DNA of 64,000 nt from Micromonospora marina (GCF_900091565.1 NZ_FMCV01000024.1:1-64000), one strand, 5' to 3'; positions 1 to 8,104 are shown, counted from the first letter of the stretch. Notes: generated by a model not told the origin, from the letters alone. Made by a program: numbers and translations.

Positions 1-202
1 CGGCCCACCTTGTTGATCTTTCATGGGAACCGGTGCCCGCGCCGCGTGGTGACGCTCGGCTCGGCTTCTCGACGCGGACTGTGGCTGACCACGGTGGCGC
101 GGTGCTGGACGGGCCGGGATGTTGTCGTACGGCAAGTCGCATGACGACGGCACGCAGCCGCCGCAGGGCCGTGTCCCTCGGCGGAGGGCGTGGTCCTCTA
201 CC

Positions 203-457
203 TCATTCGTAGTGGTAGCGGCACTGGGCGACCTGCACTGTGTCGTCCATGATCCGGTATACGAGGCGGTGTTCCTGGTCGATGCGTCTCGACCAGAATC
301 CCGCCCAGTTTCCGCGGAGCTGCTCCGGTTTGCCGATGCCCTGGTGGCCGTTGCGTCGGATGTCCTCGATCAAGGCGTTCACTCGTTTGAGCATCTGGCG
401 ATCTCGTTGCCAGGTCAGATAGTCTTCCCAGCCTCGGCCGGCGAACTGGACCTTCAC
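203..457 (-). CDS. yoeB: YoeB-family mRNA-cleaving toxin
   Basis: This 84-residue protein is a Txe/YoeB toxin, a ribosome-dependent endoribonuclease that stops translation when its antitoxin is lost. The residues aligned with the E. coli YoeB catalytic set are present: E45, R64, H82 and Y83. The C-terminus reads CRYHYE, the usual CRYHY ending plus one residue. The length is the family norm. The start is a GTG whose codon overlaps the antitoxin stop (GTGA, 4 bp), so the pair is translationally coupled with the antitoxin first. Nothing suggests inactivation. Confidence 0.95.
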   Translation of the reverse strand: MKVQFAGRGWEDYLTWQRDRQMLKRVNALIEDIRRNGHQGIGKPEQLRGNWAGFWSRRIDQEHRLVYRIMDDTVQVAQCRYHYE

Positions 458-738
458 GCTGCCGATGCCTCGCCTGAACTGGCGTCGGGGTCGATCAGGT
501 CGTGCATCTCCCCACCCCCGTTACGCAGCTCTTCGACGGCTTCATTCAGACGGCGGGCGTTGGCGGGGCTGGCCATCAGGTAGGCCGTCTCCTTCAACGA
601 CTCGTACTCGCGCAGCGAGATGATGACCGCGGCCTCCCGGCCGGAACGGGTGACCACCACTTCCTCGGCGTCGTCCACGACATGGTCGAGCATCTTGGCC
701 AGGTTCTGCCGGACCTCTGAGTAGGGAACGGTGCGCAT
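454..738 (-). CDS. yefM: YefM/Phd-family antitoxin
   Basis: The protein is a YefM/Phd-type antitoxin of about 94 residues. It starts MRTVPYSEVRQNLAKML, the classic N-terminal DNA-binding Phd fold, and continues with the VVVTRSGREAAVIIS strand. The C-terminal half is acidic and would wrap the YoeB toxin. The ATG at 738 is preferred over an upstream in-frame ATG at 777 because GGAGG lies 7 bases before it and because the operator would otherwise fall inside the gene. It is the first gene of the pair and is expected to repress the operon together with YoeB. Confidence 0.93.
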   Translation of the reverse strand: MRTVPYSEVRQNLAKMLDHVVDDAEEVVVTRSGREAAVIISLREYESLKETAYLMASPANARRLNEAVEELRNGGGEMHDLIDPDASSGEASAA

Positions 739-756
739 GCTGCCGCCTCCAAACGT

Positions 757-780
757 TACGTACAACAAATTGTACAAGTC
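757..780 (-). promoter_or_regulatory. Autoregulatory operator of yefM-yoeB
   Basis: Two GTAC-centred half-sites lie 12 bp apart just upstream of the antitoxin RBS. One is TGTACA at 771-776; the other reads TGTACG on the minus strand near 759-764. The E. coli YefM-YoeB complex binds TGTACA cores, so this is probably the autorepression site. The stretch is AT-rich and likely overlaps the promoter. Confidence 0.6.
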
Positions 781-1473
781 TGCCGAGGCTCCTCGTCACA
801 TGGTCCGACGTCTGGCCCTGAACTGTCGATCAGGCTCAGGAGCGGCGCGGGCGTAGCGGCAGCGGATCACCGGTGATCGTGGCGAGGTGGGTTTTTCCTG
901 TTCATCGCGTTGGTGGCGACCCGGGCTGATCGCGTCGAGGTCCGGTCCGACGCTCTCGGTCCGCACCGAGGCGTCAGGCCCGCGAGTCCGACCCACGGCT
1001 TCTCCCTACCGCACGGGAATCTGGATCTGCCGTTTGGCGATCGTCTTGGCTGTTTTTCCGTGGCCGTTCCGGGCGGCGGGGGTGCGGCTGATGTCCCCAC
1101 AGGGGGCGGCGACGATGGCTGCCGTTGGCGTCATCCTGGTGTTAGTCGGCCATAGTCTCGTTCTCCGTGCTCATCAGCGAGCGGGGTATTTCGGTGACGG
1201 CTACGACCCGTTGCGGCCGCCGGGCGGCCTGGTTGCCCGAGACGTGTTCCGCCTGACGTACTGGTAGCCGCATCGGTTCGGACAGCCTGTGACGGTTGTG
1301 CTGTACAGCCGGTCGTACAGCCAAGACCACCGGCTGACGCCGACAACACCCGACAACGACAGACGGGCTGACCATGTGCGCGGCCACCTGATCAGCCATC
1401 CGTGATCTCCTTTGGGATCCCAAGGCCGCAGGTTCGGCTCCTGGCCAGGCAAACAGGTACTGTCCTTCGGACA
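778..1473. other. 696-bp gene-free gap with a possible tRNA-end relic
   Basis: I see no convincing gene here. Open frames on both strands (for example 887-1267 plus) have no RBS, no recognisable family and poor codon structure. Near the right end is a palindrome at 1409-1425 (CCTTTGGGATCCCAAGG) followed directly by a T-arm-like sequence at 1428-1444 (GCAGGTTCGGCTCCTGG), together resembling the 3' half of a tRNA. It is degenerate: the T-loop lacks the conserved A and one T-stem pair is broken. It could be an old integration-site scar, but no integrase is nearby. Confidence 0.35.
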
Positions 1474-2157
1474 TCAGACCTGTCCGGACGCAACCTGGGC
1501 AAGCCTGAGCACGTACTCGAAGCCGCGGTTCTGGGCGGGTGAATTCACCATCGGCAGGATCAGCGCTGGTATGCCGGCGGAAACCGATCCGCCGTCGCCG
1601 GTGGGATGATCACCGACCATCAGGGTCTGGCCCGGTACGGCATGGAGGGCGTCGAGGGCGGTGCCCCAGAACCGAGGGTCCGGTTTGACGAAGCCGACCT
1701 CGTAGGACAGTACGAACGCGTCGACATAGCCGTCGAGTCCGTGCCGCGCAAAACATTCGCGGATGTCCCAGCCGACGTTGCTGACGACGCCGATGCGAAC
1801 ACCGCTGTCACGCAATGCGGACAGGGTGGCGACGGTGTCGGCGTACGGCTCGATCGCTTCGGCGTGTGTCTCGTGCAAGATCGATGCCAGCCGCTGGTCC
1901 ACCCCCGGGATCTGCTCCAACACGGTGAGGATCGCCCGATCCCAGACTCGCGGATCCAGATCTCGGGCGATGTGAGCCGGATCCGTGGCCGTCTTCCGCA
2001 ACAGTTCCGCGAAGTCGCGAGCAATGCGGTGCGCCTCGCCGGCAGTCAGTGTCCGGCCGATCGATGCCGCCGCGTTGCCCACCCAGCGCTCCGAGTTCCG
2101 GGCGAACAGAGTCCAAGCGAAGTCGAACAGTACCGTCGTCACGGGCCTGGCGGTCAT
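1474..2157 (-). CDS. HAD-superfamily hydrolase
   Basis: This 227-residue protein is a haloacid-dehalogenase-superfamily hydrolase, probably acting on a small phosphorylated metabolite. Motif I is FDFAWTL with the nucleophile D12. Motif II is VVSNVGWD, motif III the lysine of FVKPDPRFW, and motif IV MVGDHPTGDGG. The second aspartate of motif I, the usual acid/base of phosphatases, is replaced by A14. That change is seen in dehalogenase- or phosphonatase-like members and leaves the reaction uncertain. The ATG is preceded by AGGGTG, and an AT-rich TATCTA-type -10 lies about 15 bp upstream. It appears to be a single-gene unit. Confidence 0.85.
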   Translation of the reverse strand: MTARPVTTVLFDFAWTLFARNSERWVGNAAASIGRTLTAGEAHRIARDFAELLRKTATDPAHIARDLDPRVWDRAILTVLEQIPGVDQRLASILHETHAEAIEPYADTVATLSALRDSGVRIGVVSNVGWDIRECFARHGLDGYVDAFVLSYEVGFVKPDPRFWGTALDALHAVPGQTLMVGDHPTGDGGSVSAGIPALILPMVNSPAQNRGFEYVLRLAQVASGQV

Positions 2158-2400
2158 CGCATCACCCTAGATAGATAATTCGATGGGTGGCGCCGCGGGG
2201 GTCGTCGAGGACCGCGGGTTCCCGAGGGCCGGGGGGTCGACCACACGCCGAGGCGGTGAGCAGCGTCGCAGCAACCGCAGAGTCCGAGCCGTCGTACCGT
2301 CACGTCGTATCCCATTTCGCGATCTTGCGGAAGCGTGACGGTACACGGCGGGCGCGGTGGCGGCCATCAGCCGGCTGGACCGGCCGGGCATGCTTGCCGG

Positions 2401-2715
2401 ATGGAGAACGCTCATGTGGCGGCGCCGCTTGCTCTGCACCTGTACTGCAGGGTCGACGTCCTGGTGACCGATGCCGAGGCTCTTGCCGATCACGCTGTCG
2501 ACGAACTGCGAGATGCAGATGTCGACTGGTCTGCGGAAGACGACGACTTCGAATCGGCGGCCGGAGAGCTGCGCGGCAGCATCGCTGACTCGCTCGGGGC
2601 GGTAGCGGACATCAGCCGCCTCATCGAGAACGTCCCGGGAGTCGAGTTCCGAGGCGGTTGGTGCCGGGCGGAGCCGGGACCGCCGCGAGAGATCCCCGCT
2701 CCTGAAGGCCGTTGA
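2401..2715 (+). CDS. Small hypothetical protein
   Basis: The ATG at 2401 opens a 104-residue frame whose composition looks coding. It has alternating hydrophobic and acidic segments such as YCRVDVLVTDAEALADHAVD and VDWSAEDDDFESAAGEL, then GVEFRGGWCRAEPGPP near the end. There is no signal peptide or transmembrane segment, so it should be a small soluble acidic protein. I recall similar unnamed proteins in Micromonosporaceae but cannot assign a function. The start is uncertain because no good Shine-Dalgarno precedes it. The flanking sequence 2158-2400 shows no gene. Downstream, 2716-2984 has a short coding-like stretch on the plus strand but no clear gene. Confidence 0.55.
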   Translation: MENAHVAAPLALHLYCRVDVLVTDAEALADHAVDELRDADVDWSAEDDDFESAAGELRGSIADSLGAVADISRLIENVPGVEFRGGWCRAEPGPPREIPAPEGR

Positions 2716-2984
2716 GCGACGGGATCCGTCGGCGTGCGGCCTGCGATCGATCCGGCAAGAACTTGCCGATGACGGCCCCGAACGCCGCGGCATCAGCCCG
2801 TACGGCGAGCTGTTGCTTTCCCTGCCAGCGGCGATGCTGCGGGTGCCGTCTCCGCGAGTTCGGCGGGAAGGTGCCCACGGTCGAACGCTCGCCGCTCGGC
2901 CCTGAGAAGGCGGTCGTCTACCTCTGCCTCGTCTCGCAACCTGATCACGCCGATGGTTCCCGGTCGCCAGCACGTTCCCGGCGA

Positions 2985-3452
2985 TCAGACTTTCGGCGTG
3001 ACCTGGACGATGCTGCTGCCACTGGTCGTGGTGTTTCCGTCGCCGATCACTGAGGTGGTCAGGTCGTAGAAGCCCGGCTCGGCATCGGCACCGATCGCGA
3101 TCGTGCTGACGGGGCGTTCGCCGGGTGCGCCGACCGGCCGCACCGGCGCGGCTTCGAAGGTGACCAGTCCCGGAACCGTCGAAGCGGCCTTGAGGTCGTC
3201 CACCGTGCCGTACGGACCCGTCAGCCGTGCGGCCAACTCGACCTGCGGCGAGGTGGAACTCGGCTCGTCCGGGAATTCGACCGTCCAGTGGACGGTCAGG
3301 GTCTGGCCCGGCTGGTACGGCCGGTCGACGTCCAGGGCCTCACAACAGGTGTACGTCGGCGGCGCTGCCGCCACCTCCGATGGTCCGGTGCCGCAGGCTG
3401 CCAGGAGCGGCACTGCGAGGCAGCAGAGGAGGCGCAGGCGCGGCGAGTTCAT
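2985..3452 (-). CDS. Secreted lipoprotein, unknown function
   Basis: This 155-residue protein begins with a basic N-region and hydrophobic core ending in LLAAC, a good lipobox with the lipidated cysteine at residue 20. It should be anchored to the outer face of the cytoplasmic membrane. The mature part is beta-rich: TLTVHWTVEFPDEP, VELAARLTGPYG and a C-terminal SSIVQVTPK strand, suggesting one immunoglobulin-like domain. No catalytic motif is visible. It is divergent from the gene at 3526, and the 73 bp between them must hold both promoters. Confidence 0.75.
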   Translation of the reverse strand: MNSPRLRLLCCLAVPLLAACGTGPSEVAAAPPTYTCCEALDVDRPYQPGQTLTVHWTVEFPDEPSSTSPQVELAARLTGPYGTVDDLKAASTVPGLVTFEAAPVRPVGAPGERPVSTIAIGADAEPGFYDLTTSVIGDGNTTTSGSSIVQVTPKV

Positions 3453-3525
3453 GCGCAGGATCGTAGGCGGGGCTCGCCGCTGCCAGGGGGCGGCGGAGAG
3501 ATGCGCGGCGACCTATGGTTGCCGC

Positions 3526-3966
3526 GTGAACAGACGCCTCTGGGTGATGTCGGCACTGGCCGTGACCGCGTTGCTCGCCGTCCCGGTGACGGTCGTCGGC
3601 GTCCACGTGGCCCACCCGCGGAGCGAGAGCGGATACCTGGCGCACCTGAAGCAGTACGGCGACCGGCGGAACGACCGGCCGCTGGCGGTGCTGCCGCCCA
3701 GCACTGACCTGGTCGCCGAGGGCGACGCGGCGTGTGACTGGTTGCGCGAGCAGCCGTACGCGCTCTGGCGGCACGATCCGGAGTACCGCGAGCTGGTCGT
3801 CTACGAGCGCTATGTCCGGCAGGTCGAGAACCGCCTGCCGGCCTGGGGTGACGAGCTGCCCGATCGCAGATCGGTGACGGGAGCCGCGTGGACCCACCTC
3901 TGCCCGGCGGAGTGGGAACTACGCCAGCCCCGCCGTAACCCCTTCGCCCCCGAGCCGCCGGACTGA
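3526..3966 (+). CDS. Membrane-anchored or secreted hypothetical protein
   Basis: The 146-residue product starts with a GTG at 3526 (VNRRLWVMSALAVTALLAVPV), giving a basic end and one hydrophobic segment at residues 5-25 that is a signal peptide or anchor. The outside part has two well-separated cysteines, in DAACDWLREQPYALW and AAWTHLCPAEW. That spacing is reminiscent of DUF732-type mycobacterial exported proteins, in which two cysteines pair. This likeness is weak. The longer in-frame extension upstream of 3526 runs antisense into the neighbouring lipoprotein gene and is not used. Confidence 0.65.
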   Translation: MNRRLWVMSALAVTALLAVPVTVVGVHVAHPRSESGYLAHLKQYGDRRNDRPLAVLPPSTDLVAEGDAACDWLREQPYALWRHDPEYRELVVYERYVRQVENRLPAWGDELPDRRSVTGAAWTHLCPAEWELRQPRRNPFAPEPPD

Positions 3967-3996
3967 ACGCCCCACGTCCATCGCCCTCGCAGGATT

Positions 3997-4063
3997 GATC
4001 TTGAAGTTGTGTGCCTCGCAGAAGCCGCGGGCAGGACATTCGAGGCGCCACAACTCCAAGACG
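3997..4063. repeat. Imperfect inverted repeat (REP-like hairpin)
   Basis: GATCTTGAAGTTGTGTGCCTCG at 3997-4018 is nearly reverse-complementary to CGAGGCGCCACAACTCCAAGAC at 4041-4062, with a 22-base loop. A lone copy of the GCCACAACTCCA arm recurs near 4392-4403. From memory this resembles a dispersed palindrome of Micromonosporaceae genomes. It lies just after the gene ending at 3966 and could terminate its transcript. Confidence 0.6.
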
Positions 4064-4087
4064 ACGAAGAGCCCCGCGCGGGCGCGG

Positions 4088-4310
4088 TCAGTGCGCGCCG
4101 TTCGTGGCCATCCAGGCGGTGGCGAAGTCGACGAGGGTGCGCTGGCGCATCAGCCGTGCCGTCGCGTTGCCGACCCGACCGGTCGTCGAGCCAGGTCATG
4201 GTCATGGTGCCCGCGTACGCCGGGTCGTCAGCCTGGAACACGGCCGTCTGCCGCCGGAGTGGCGGCGATCGTCCGCCCGCCCCGATCGATCCTGTCCACC
4301 CTCCGACCAT
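4088..4310 (-). pseudogene. Frameshifted C-terminal gene remnant
   Basis: Two adjoining minus-strand frames read like one broken protein end. Upstream of the break is QTAVFQADDPAYAGTMTMTWLDDR. About 1 base out of frame it continues VGNATARLMRQRTLVDFATAWM and ends ATNGAH then TGA at 4088. The break lies near 4171-4182. No N-terminal part can be traced with confidence beyond about 4310. I do not recognise the family. The composition is coding-like, unlike the surrounding 3967-4463 gap, which otherwise holds only the hairpin repeat. Confidence 0.4.
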
Positions 4311-4463
4311 AGGTCCCACGGCCCGCAAGTGTGCTCGTCGACCTCGGCGTCGTGGCGGTGAACGAATGCCCCCGAACGGGGCGATACGGACGCCACAACT
4401 CCACGATGGACGGGAAGCGAAACCGGGACGCGGGACCGGGGCGCGCCCGGTACGCTGCCGCGA

Positions 4464-5234
4464 ATGCCGGTACGCCCCCACGCCGAAGACCCCGCCGATG
4501 TCCTGCTGCTCGGCGACGACGACACCCCGCTGGCCCGGATGCGGCTGCGGGACGACGACGGCACGGCGGTCGCGGCCGAGGTTCGGCCGCTGCCCGAGGC
4601 ACCGCTCACCCGGCTCGTCGTCCAGGTGCGGCGTGACCTCGCCGGGCACCGGCTGGAGACGCCGGACGAGGCGCTGGCGGCGGCGCTGGTGGCCGACGGC
4701 CTGAAGCTGGACCGGGCCGCCACGGACATGCGGCACGACCTGACCGACGTACCGGAACCGGTGGTGCTGCCGGACGGCTGGTCGCTCGGCGCCCCCGGCT
4801 GGGACGACGACCTCGCCGCAGGGCTGGACGCGGCGTACGGCCCGGACCACCCGGACGGCCGCTGGCAGCCCGGTGACACCGACGAGGTACGGGGGATGTT
4901 CGACACCGGCGAGCCGGTCCCGCCCCTGGTGCCGGCGTCGGCCCGGCTGGTCGACAGGGACGGCCGCAGCGCCGGGCACGTGCTGTGCGCCGGGCCGGTG
5001 CCGTGGACCGACGACGACTGCGTCTGGATCCTCAACCTGGGCGTCGCGCCCCGCGCGCAGCGCCGTGGGTTCGGCCGCGCGTTGCTCGTCCACGCGTTGC
5101 GCGGCGCGCGGGAGGTCGGCCTGCCGTCCGTCGGCCTGTCGGTGGCCGACGGCAACCCGGCCCGCCGCATGTACGACGCGGCCGGCTTCCGCGTCCTCAC
5201 CCGGGTGCTCACGGTCCGGATCCCCGCCGCTTAG
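4464..5234 (+). CDS. GNAT-family N-acetyltransferase
   Basis: This 256-residue protein ends in a GNAT acetyl-CoA-dependent acyltransferase domain, roughly residues 150-256. Motif A is ILNLGVAPRAQRRGFGRALL, with the Q/R-x-x-G-x-G pyrophosphate loop, followed by LSVADGNPARRMYDAAGF, the usual motif B with its tyrosine. The N-terminal 130 residues have no clear acetyl-CoA motif and may be a degenerate second GNAT fold. The substrate cannot be told. The ATG at 4464 was chosen; no strong RBS is visible, so a leaderless start is possible. The neighbours are unrelated. Confidence 0.85.
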   Translation: MPVRPHAEDPADVLLLGDDDTPLARMRLRDDDGTAVAAEVRPLPEAPLTRLVVQVRRDLAGHRLETPDEALAAALVADGLKLDRAATDMRHDLTDVPEPVVLPDGWSLGAPGWDDDLAAGLDAAYGPDHPDGRWQPGDTDEVRGMFDTGEPVPPLVPASARLVDRDGRSAGHVLCAGPVPWTDDDCVWILNLGVAPRAQRRGFGRALLVHALRGAREVGLPSVGLSVADGNPARRMYDAAGFRVLTRVLTVRIPAA

Positions 5235-5308
5235 GCCGCCCCGACCTGCGGCGTTGCGCCGTTCGCGGTCGCCGTGCCGTTCCGCTGAGATCCCGTACGC
5301 GTACCAGC

Positions 5309-6007
5309 TCACGCGCCGGTGAGCAGCGGGCGGTGCTCGGCCCAGAGCCAGCGCAGGTAGTCGCGCAGGCGTTCGGGGGTGGCGATCCAACCCTGGCCGG
5401 GATAGCGCAGCAGCCGGCTGACCTCGCCGGCCACCAGGTCGTACCCGGCCGCGCCGGTCTCCGGCACCGGGGCGTCCGGTGCGACGGCTACGGGCAGCGG
5501 GACCATCGGGAGCCGCACACCGGCGTCGTCGCAGGCCCGCAGCACGGTGAGGTAGACCCGGACCAGGTGGTACGGCGAGACGACGAGCGCGGCGCTGCCG
5601 ATGCCCAGCGCTCGCACCCGCTCCACGATCCACGCGGCCTGCCGGCCGGTTCCGGTGATCGGCTCGGTCTGGAGCACGACCCCGTCGGTCCGGCGCAGGC
5701 CGAGACCGCGCAGCCGGTCGAGCGTGAGCGGGCGGTAGGTCCGCTCGGCGGGATCGGTGTTGGCCACCAGCAGGTGCCGCAGTGCCGGGCCGCTCTCCCA
5801 GACGCCGATCGCGTCGGTGAGCCGCCAGTCCTCGCCCTGGCCGGTGGGCACCACGAGCGCGTCCACCCGCCCGGCGGCGTGGTGGGGAAGCGTGAGGACC
5901 ATCGTGACCGCCTCCAGCACCGCCAGGAGCCGGTCCGCGGGGACGTCCGCTAACGCCTCCGCCGGCACCAGCCGCGGCAGCGGGCGGGACACACTCGTCA
6001 CGCCCAC
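5309..6007 (-). CDS. YdcF/DUF218-like protein
   Basis: The 232-residue protein fits the DUF218 (YdcF/SanA/ElyC) family. The N-terminal part has DALVVPTGQGEDWRLTDAI, in the place where family members have the G-rich loop and acidic residue. This is followed by VVLQTEPITGTGRQAAWIVE and SAALVVSPYHLVRVYLTVLRA, the typical alternating beta/alpha core. Family members are linked to envelope or nucleotide-sugar metabolism without a firm activity. No signal peptide or membrane helix is present, so this one is probably cytoplasmic. The start is a GTG at 6007; a second in-frame GTG four codons later is an alternative. Confidence 0.7.
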   Translation of the reverse strand: MGVTSVSRPLPRLVPAEALADVPADRLLAVLEAVTMVLTLPHHAAGRVDALVVPTGQGEDWRLTDAIGVWESGPALRHLLVANTDPAERTYRPLTLDRLRGLGLRRTDGVVLQTEPITGTGRQAAWIVERVRALGIGSAALVVSPYHLVRVYLTVLRACDDAGVRLPMVPLPVAVAPDAPVPETGAAGYDLVAGEVSRLLRYPGQGWIATPERLRDYLRWLWAEHRPLLTGA

Positions 6008-6084
6008 GATCTTGCCACCCCGGGCCGGAAATCGAGTACGGATGCTCAGGCATCCAACCGCTGCCGCCGGGAAGGATTTCCGGT

Positions 6085-6468
6085 GTGACGACGAGACGTA
6101 CGCTGCTCGGCGGTCTGCTCCTGGCGCTGGCCACAGCCGGTGCCTGGGCGGCCTGGCTGAGCTGGGAGGCCGGCTGGACCGTGGACCCGGAGACCGGCGC
6201 GACGAGCGGGCCGTACGCGGTCTGGCAGGTCGCCGCCGCGGTGCTGACCCTGGGTGCGCTCGCCGCGGTCGCCGGCTGGTGGTTGAACATCTGGCTGGTG
6301 GCGATCGTGATGACTGTGGCGTTCACCGTGCCGTGGGCGGTGCACGCGGCGTCGACCGACGACAGCGGCCTGTGGGCGGTGGGGGCGGCGCTGGTGGCGA
6401 TCGGCACGACCATCGGTACGACGCTCGTCGGGGGCGCCGCGGGCTGGCTGCGCCGCCGGACGGGGTGA
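6085..6468 (+). CDS. Small integral membrane protein
   Basis: This 127-residue protein is almost all membrane-embedded. Hydrophobic segments lie at about residues 7-24 (LLGGLLLALATAGAWAAWL), 45-68 (VWQVAAAVLTLGALAAVAGWW), 69-86 (IWLVAIVMTVAFTVPW) and 98-118. It ends in a basic LRRRTG tail, which places the C-terminus inside. The GTG start at 6085 is preceded by GGGAAGGA. No family signature beyond the helix pattern can be seen, so the function is unknown. Confidence 0.75.
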   Translation: MTTRRTLLGGLLLALATAGAWAAWLSWEAGWTVDPETGATSGPYAVWQVAAAVLTLGALAAVAGWWLNIWLVAIVMTVAFTVPWAVHAASTDDSGLWAVGAALVAIGTTIGTTLVGGAAGWLRRRTG

Positions 6469-6515
6469 CGAGTCGGATGGCGCGGCAACGCCGGCTGCTG
6501 CCATAGGATGACCTC

Positions 6516-6956
6516 ATGAGCGCTGAGGCGGTCGGCATGCACATGCCCGCCGTCGTGACGCTCGACGACGTGGCGACGATGAATGCCGCCGACCCGAACG
6601 GCCACCGCTACGAGACCAGCCCCGAGAGGGTTCTGTCGGTCATGCCGCCGCCCGACTCGGAGCACGCCATCATCGCGAGCCGGATCTTCGCCTGGCTGAT
6701 CATGGCTGGTTGGCCCTGCCGAGCAGGTGCTCCAGGCCGTCGGGGTGCGGGTGCCGGGGCCCAGCGGCGACGGTGGCCGGATCCCTGACATCACGGTGTG
6801 GCGGAAGCCGCCCAGCCGGCGCGTCTGGTCCGCCGTGGCCGACATGGTGCTGGTGGTCGAGATCGTCTCGCCCGGCTCGGCCGGTACACCGAGCACGCCC
6901 GGATGCCGCTCGCCTGGCTGCTGCAGACCGCGCCCGCCGACCACCTCGACGCATAG
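6516..6956 (+). pseudogene. Uma2-family (DUF820) endonuclease remnant
   Basis: The first frame reads like a Uma2 protein: VTLDDVATMNAADPNGHRYE, RVLSVMPPPDSEHAIIASRI and FAWLIMAG. Near 6715 it shifts frame into AEQVLQAVGVRVP, GRIPDITVWRKPP and DMVLVVEIVSPGSA, the core with the family's PDI and EI(V)SP catalytic motifs. A second break near 6886 leads to ARMPLAWLLQTAPADHLDA and a stop at 6956. Uma2 proteins have a PD-(D/E)XK nuclease fold and are common in multicopy families. At least two frame breaks plus lost material make this a decayed copy. It abuts an ArsR fragment on the other strand. Confidence 0.8.
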
Positions 6957-6957
6957 G

Positions 6958-7056
6958 GCGGCGGGTCGTGCCCAGCGCGTCCACCAGCTCGCCCACGCTG
7001 CTCTCCGCCCGGCGCAGCCGGTCGAGCATGCGGCTGCGATATGCCTCAGCGGTCAT
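6958..7056 (-). pseudogene. Truncated ArsR-type regulator, N-terminal fragment
   Basis: From an ATG at 7056 the minus strand encodes MTAEAYRSRMLDRLRRAES then SVGELVDALG. This matches the beginning of the winged helix in ArsR-family repressors, where one expects RRRILxxLRxAExSVGELVxALGMSQPAVSKHLRVL. The recognition helix is missing: the frame leaves the family right after ALGTT, at the boundary with the Uma2 remnant. The two fragments meet within about 10 bp, so this is probably the junction of an old deletion. Confidence 0.55.
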
Positions 7057-7118
7057 CCGCCTGGCAGGTGATGACAGGTCGCGCTGCCCCGGCACGGCCG
7101 GCTCCATATGCTCGGGGG

Positions 7119-8048
7119 ATGGAACTGCGGATCTTCACCGAGCCCCAGCAGGGGGCCACATACGACCAGCTCCTTGCCGTGGCCCGCCGCGCGGAGGAGA
7201 CCGGCTTCGCCGCGTTCTTCCGCTCCGACCACTACCTGAAGATGGGTTCGGGGAGCGGAGATCCCGGCCCGACCGACGCCTGGACCACGCTCGCCGGGCT
7301 CGCCCGCGACACCACCCGGATCCGGCTCGGCACGCTGATGAGCGCCGCCACGTTCCGGCTGCCCGGCCCGTTGGCGATCACCGTGGCGCAGGTCGACCAG
7401 ATGAGCGGCGGCCGGGTCGAGCTGGGCATCGGCACCGGCTGGTACGCCGAGGAGCACACCGCGTACGGCATCCCGTTCCCGCCGCTGGGGGAGCGGTTCG
7501 ACCGGCTGGAGGAGCAGCTCGCGGTCATCACCGGGCTCTGGTCGACCCCGGAGGGCTCCACGTTCGACTTTTCCGGCACGTACTACCCGGTCAGCGACTC
7601 ACCGGCGCTGCCCAAGCCGGTGCAGCGCCCCCGCCCGCCGATCCTGCTCGGCGGCATGGGCCCGAAGCGCACGCCCCGCCTGGCCGCCCGGTACGCCGAC
7701 GAGTTCAACCTGCCGTTCGCCTCCGTCGAGGACACCGTCGCGCAGTTCGGGCGGGTGCGGGACGCCTGCGCCGGGATCGGCCGTGACCCGTCCACGATGA
7801 CCTGGTCCAACGCGCTCGTGCTCTGCTGCGGACGCAACGAGGCCGAGGTGAGGCGCCGTGCCGAGGCGATCGGCCGTGACCCGGCCGAGCTGCGCGCCAA
7901 CGGCGCCGCCGGCACGCCCGCCGAGGTGGTCGACACGCTCGGCCGGTACGCCGAGGCCGGCAGCTCGCGCGCCTACCTCCAGGTGCTCGACCTTACCGAC
8001 CTGGACCACGTGGAGCTGGTGGCCGCCGAGGTGATGCCCCAGGTCTGA
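7119..8048 (+). CDS. LLM-class F420-dependent oxidoreductase
   Basis: This 309-residue protein is a luciferase-like (LLM) flavin/F420 oxidoreductase with the TIM-barrel fold. Diagnostic stretches are FAAFFRSDHYLKMG near residue 30, RIRLGTLMSAATFR, ITVAQVDQMSGGRVELGIGTGWY and RPPILLGGMGPKRTPRLAARYADEFN. Relatives in F420-making actinobacteria transfer hydride between F420H2 and small molecules; the substrate here is unknown. The ATG at 7119 begins MELRIFTEPQQGATY, the usual family beginning, and GGGGG lies close upstream. It is transcribed alone. Confidence 0.9.
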   Translation: MELRIFTEPQQGATYDQLLAVARRAEETGFAAFFRSDHYLKMGSGSGDPGPTDAWTTLAGLARDTTRIRLGTLMSAATFRLPGPLAITVAQVDQMSGGRVELGIGTGWYAEEHTAYGIPFPPLGERFDRLEEQLAVITGLWSTPEGSTFDFSGTYYPVSDSPALPKPVQRPRPPILLGGMGPKRTPRLAARYADEFNLPFASVEDTVAQFGRVRDACAGIGRDPSTMTWSNALVLCCGRNEAEVRRRAEAIGRDPAELRANGAAGTPAEVVDTLGRYAEAGSSRAYLQVLDLTDLDHVELVAAEVMPQV

Positions 8049-8104
8049 CCCGCCGCCGCCCGCCGTCCGGCGAGATCTTGGTATGGAACGGTAGCGGCGG
8101 GGCG

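Noticed and set aside
887..1267. Plus-strand frame with a hydrophobic segment, possible small membrane protein
   Set aside because: There is no RBS, no family likeness and no coding bias; the opposite strand is equally open.
2712..3053. Plus-strand frame downstream of the small hypothetical gene
   Set aside because: It starts at a TTG overlapping a stop without an RBS and runs antisense into the lipoprotein gene. A different frame (about 2745-2905) reads a little more like protein, but is too short to call.
3810..6944. 1044-codon open frame on the minus strand
   Set aside because: It runs across several real genes on both strands, is extremely rich in Arg, Pro, Gly and Ala and has no domain. 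It is a typical antisense open frame of high-GC DNA.
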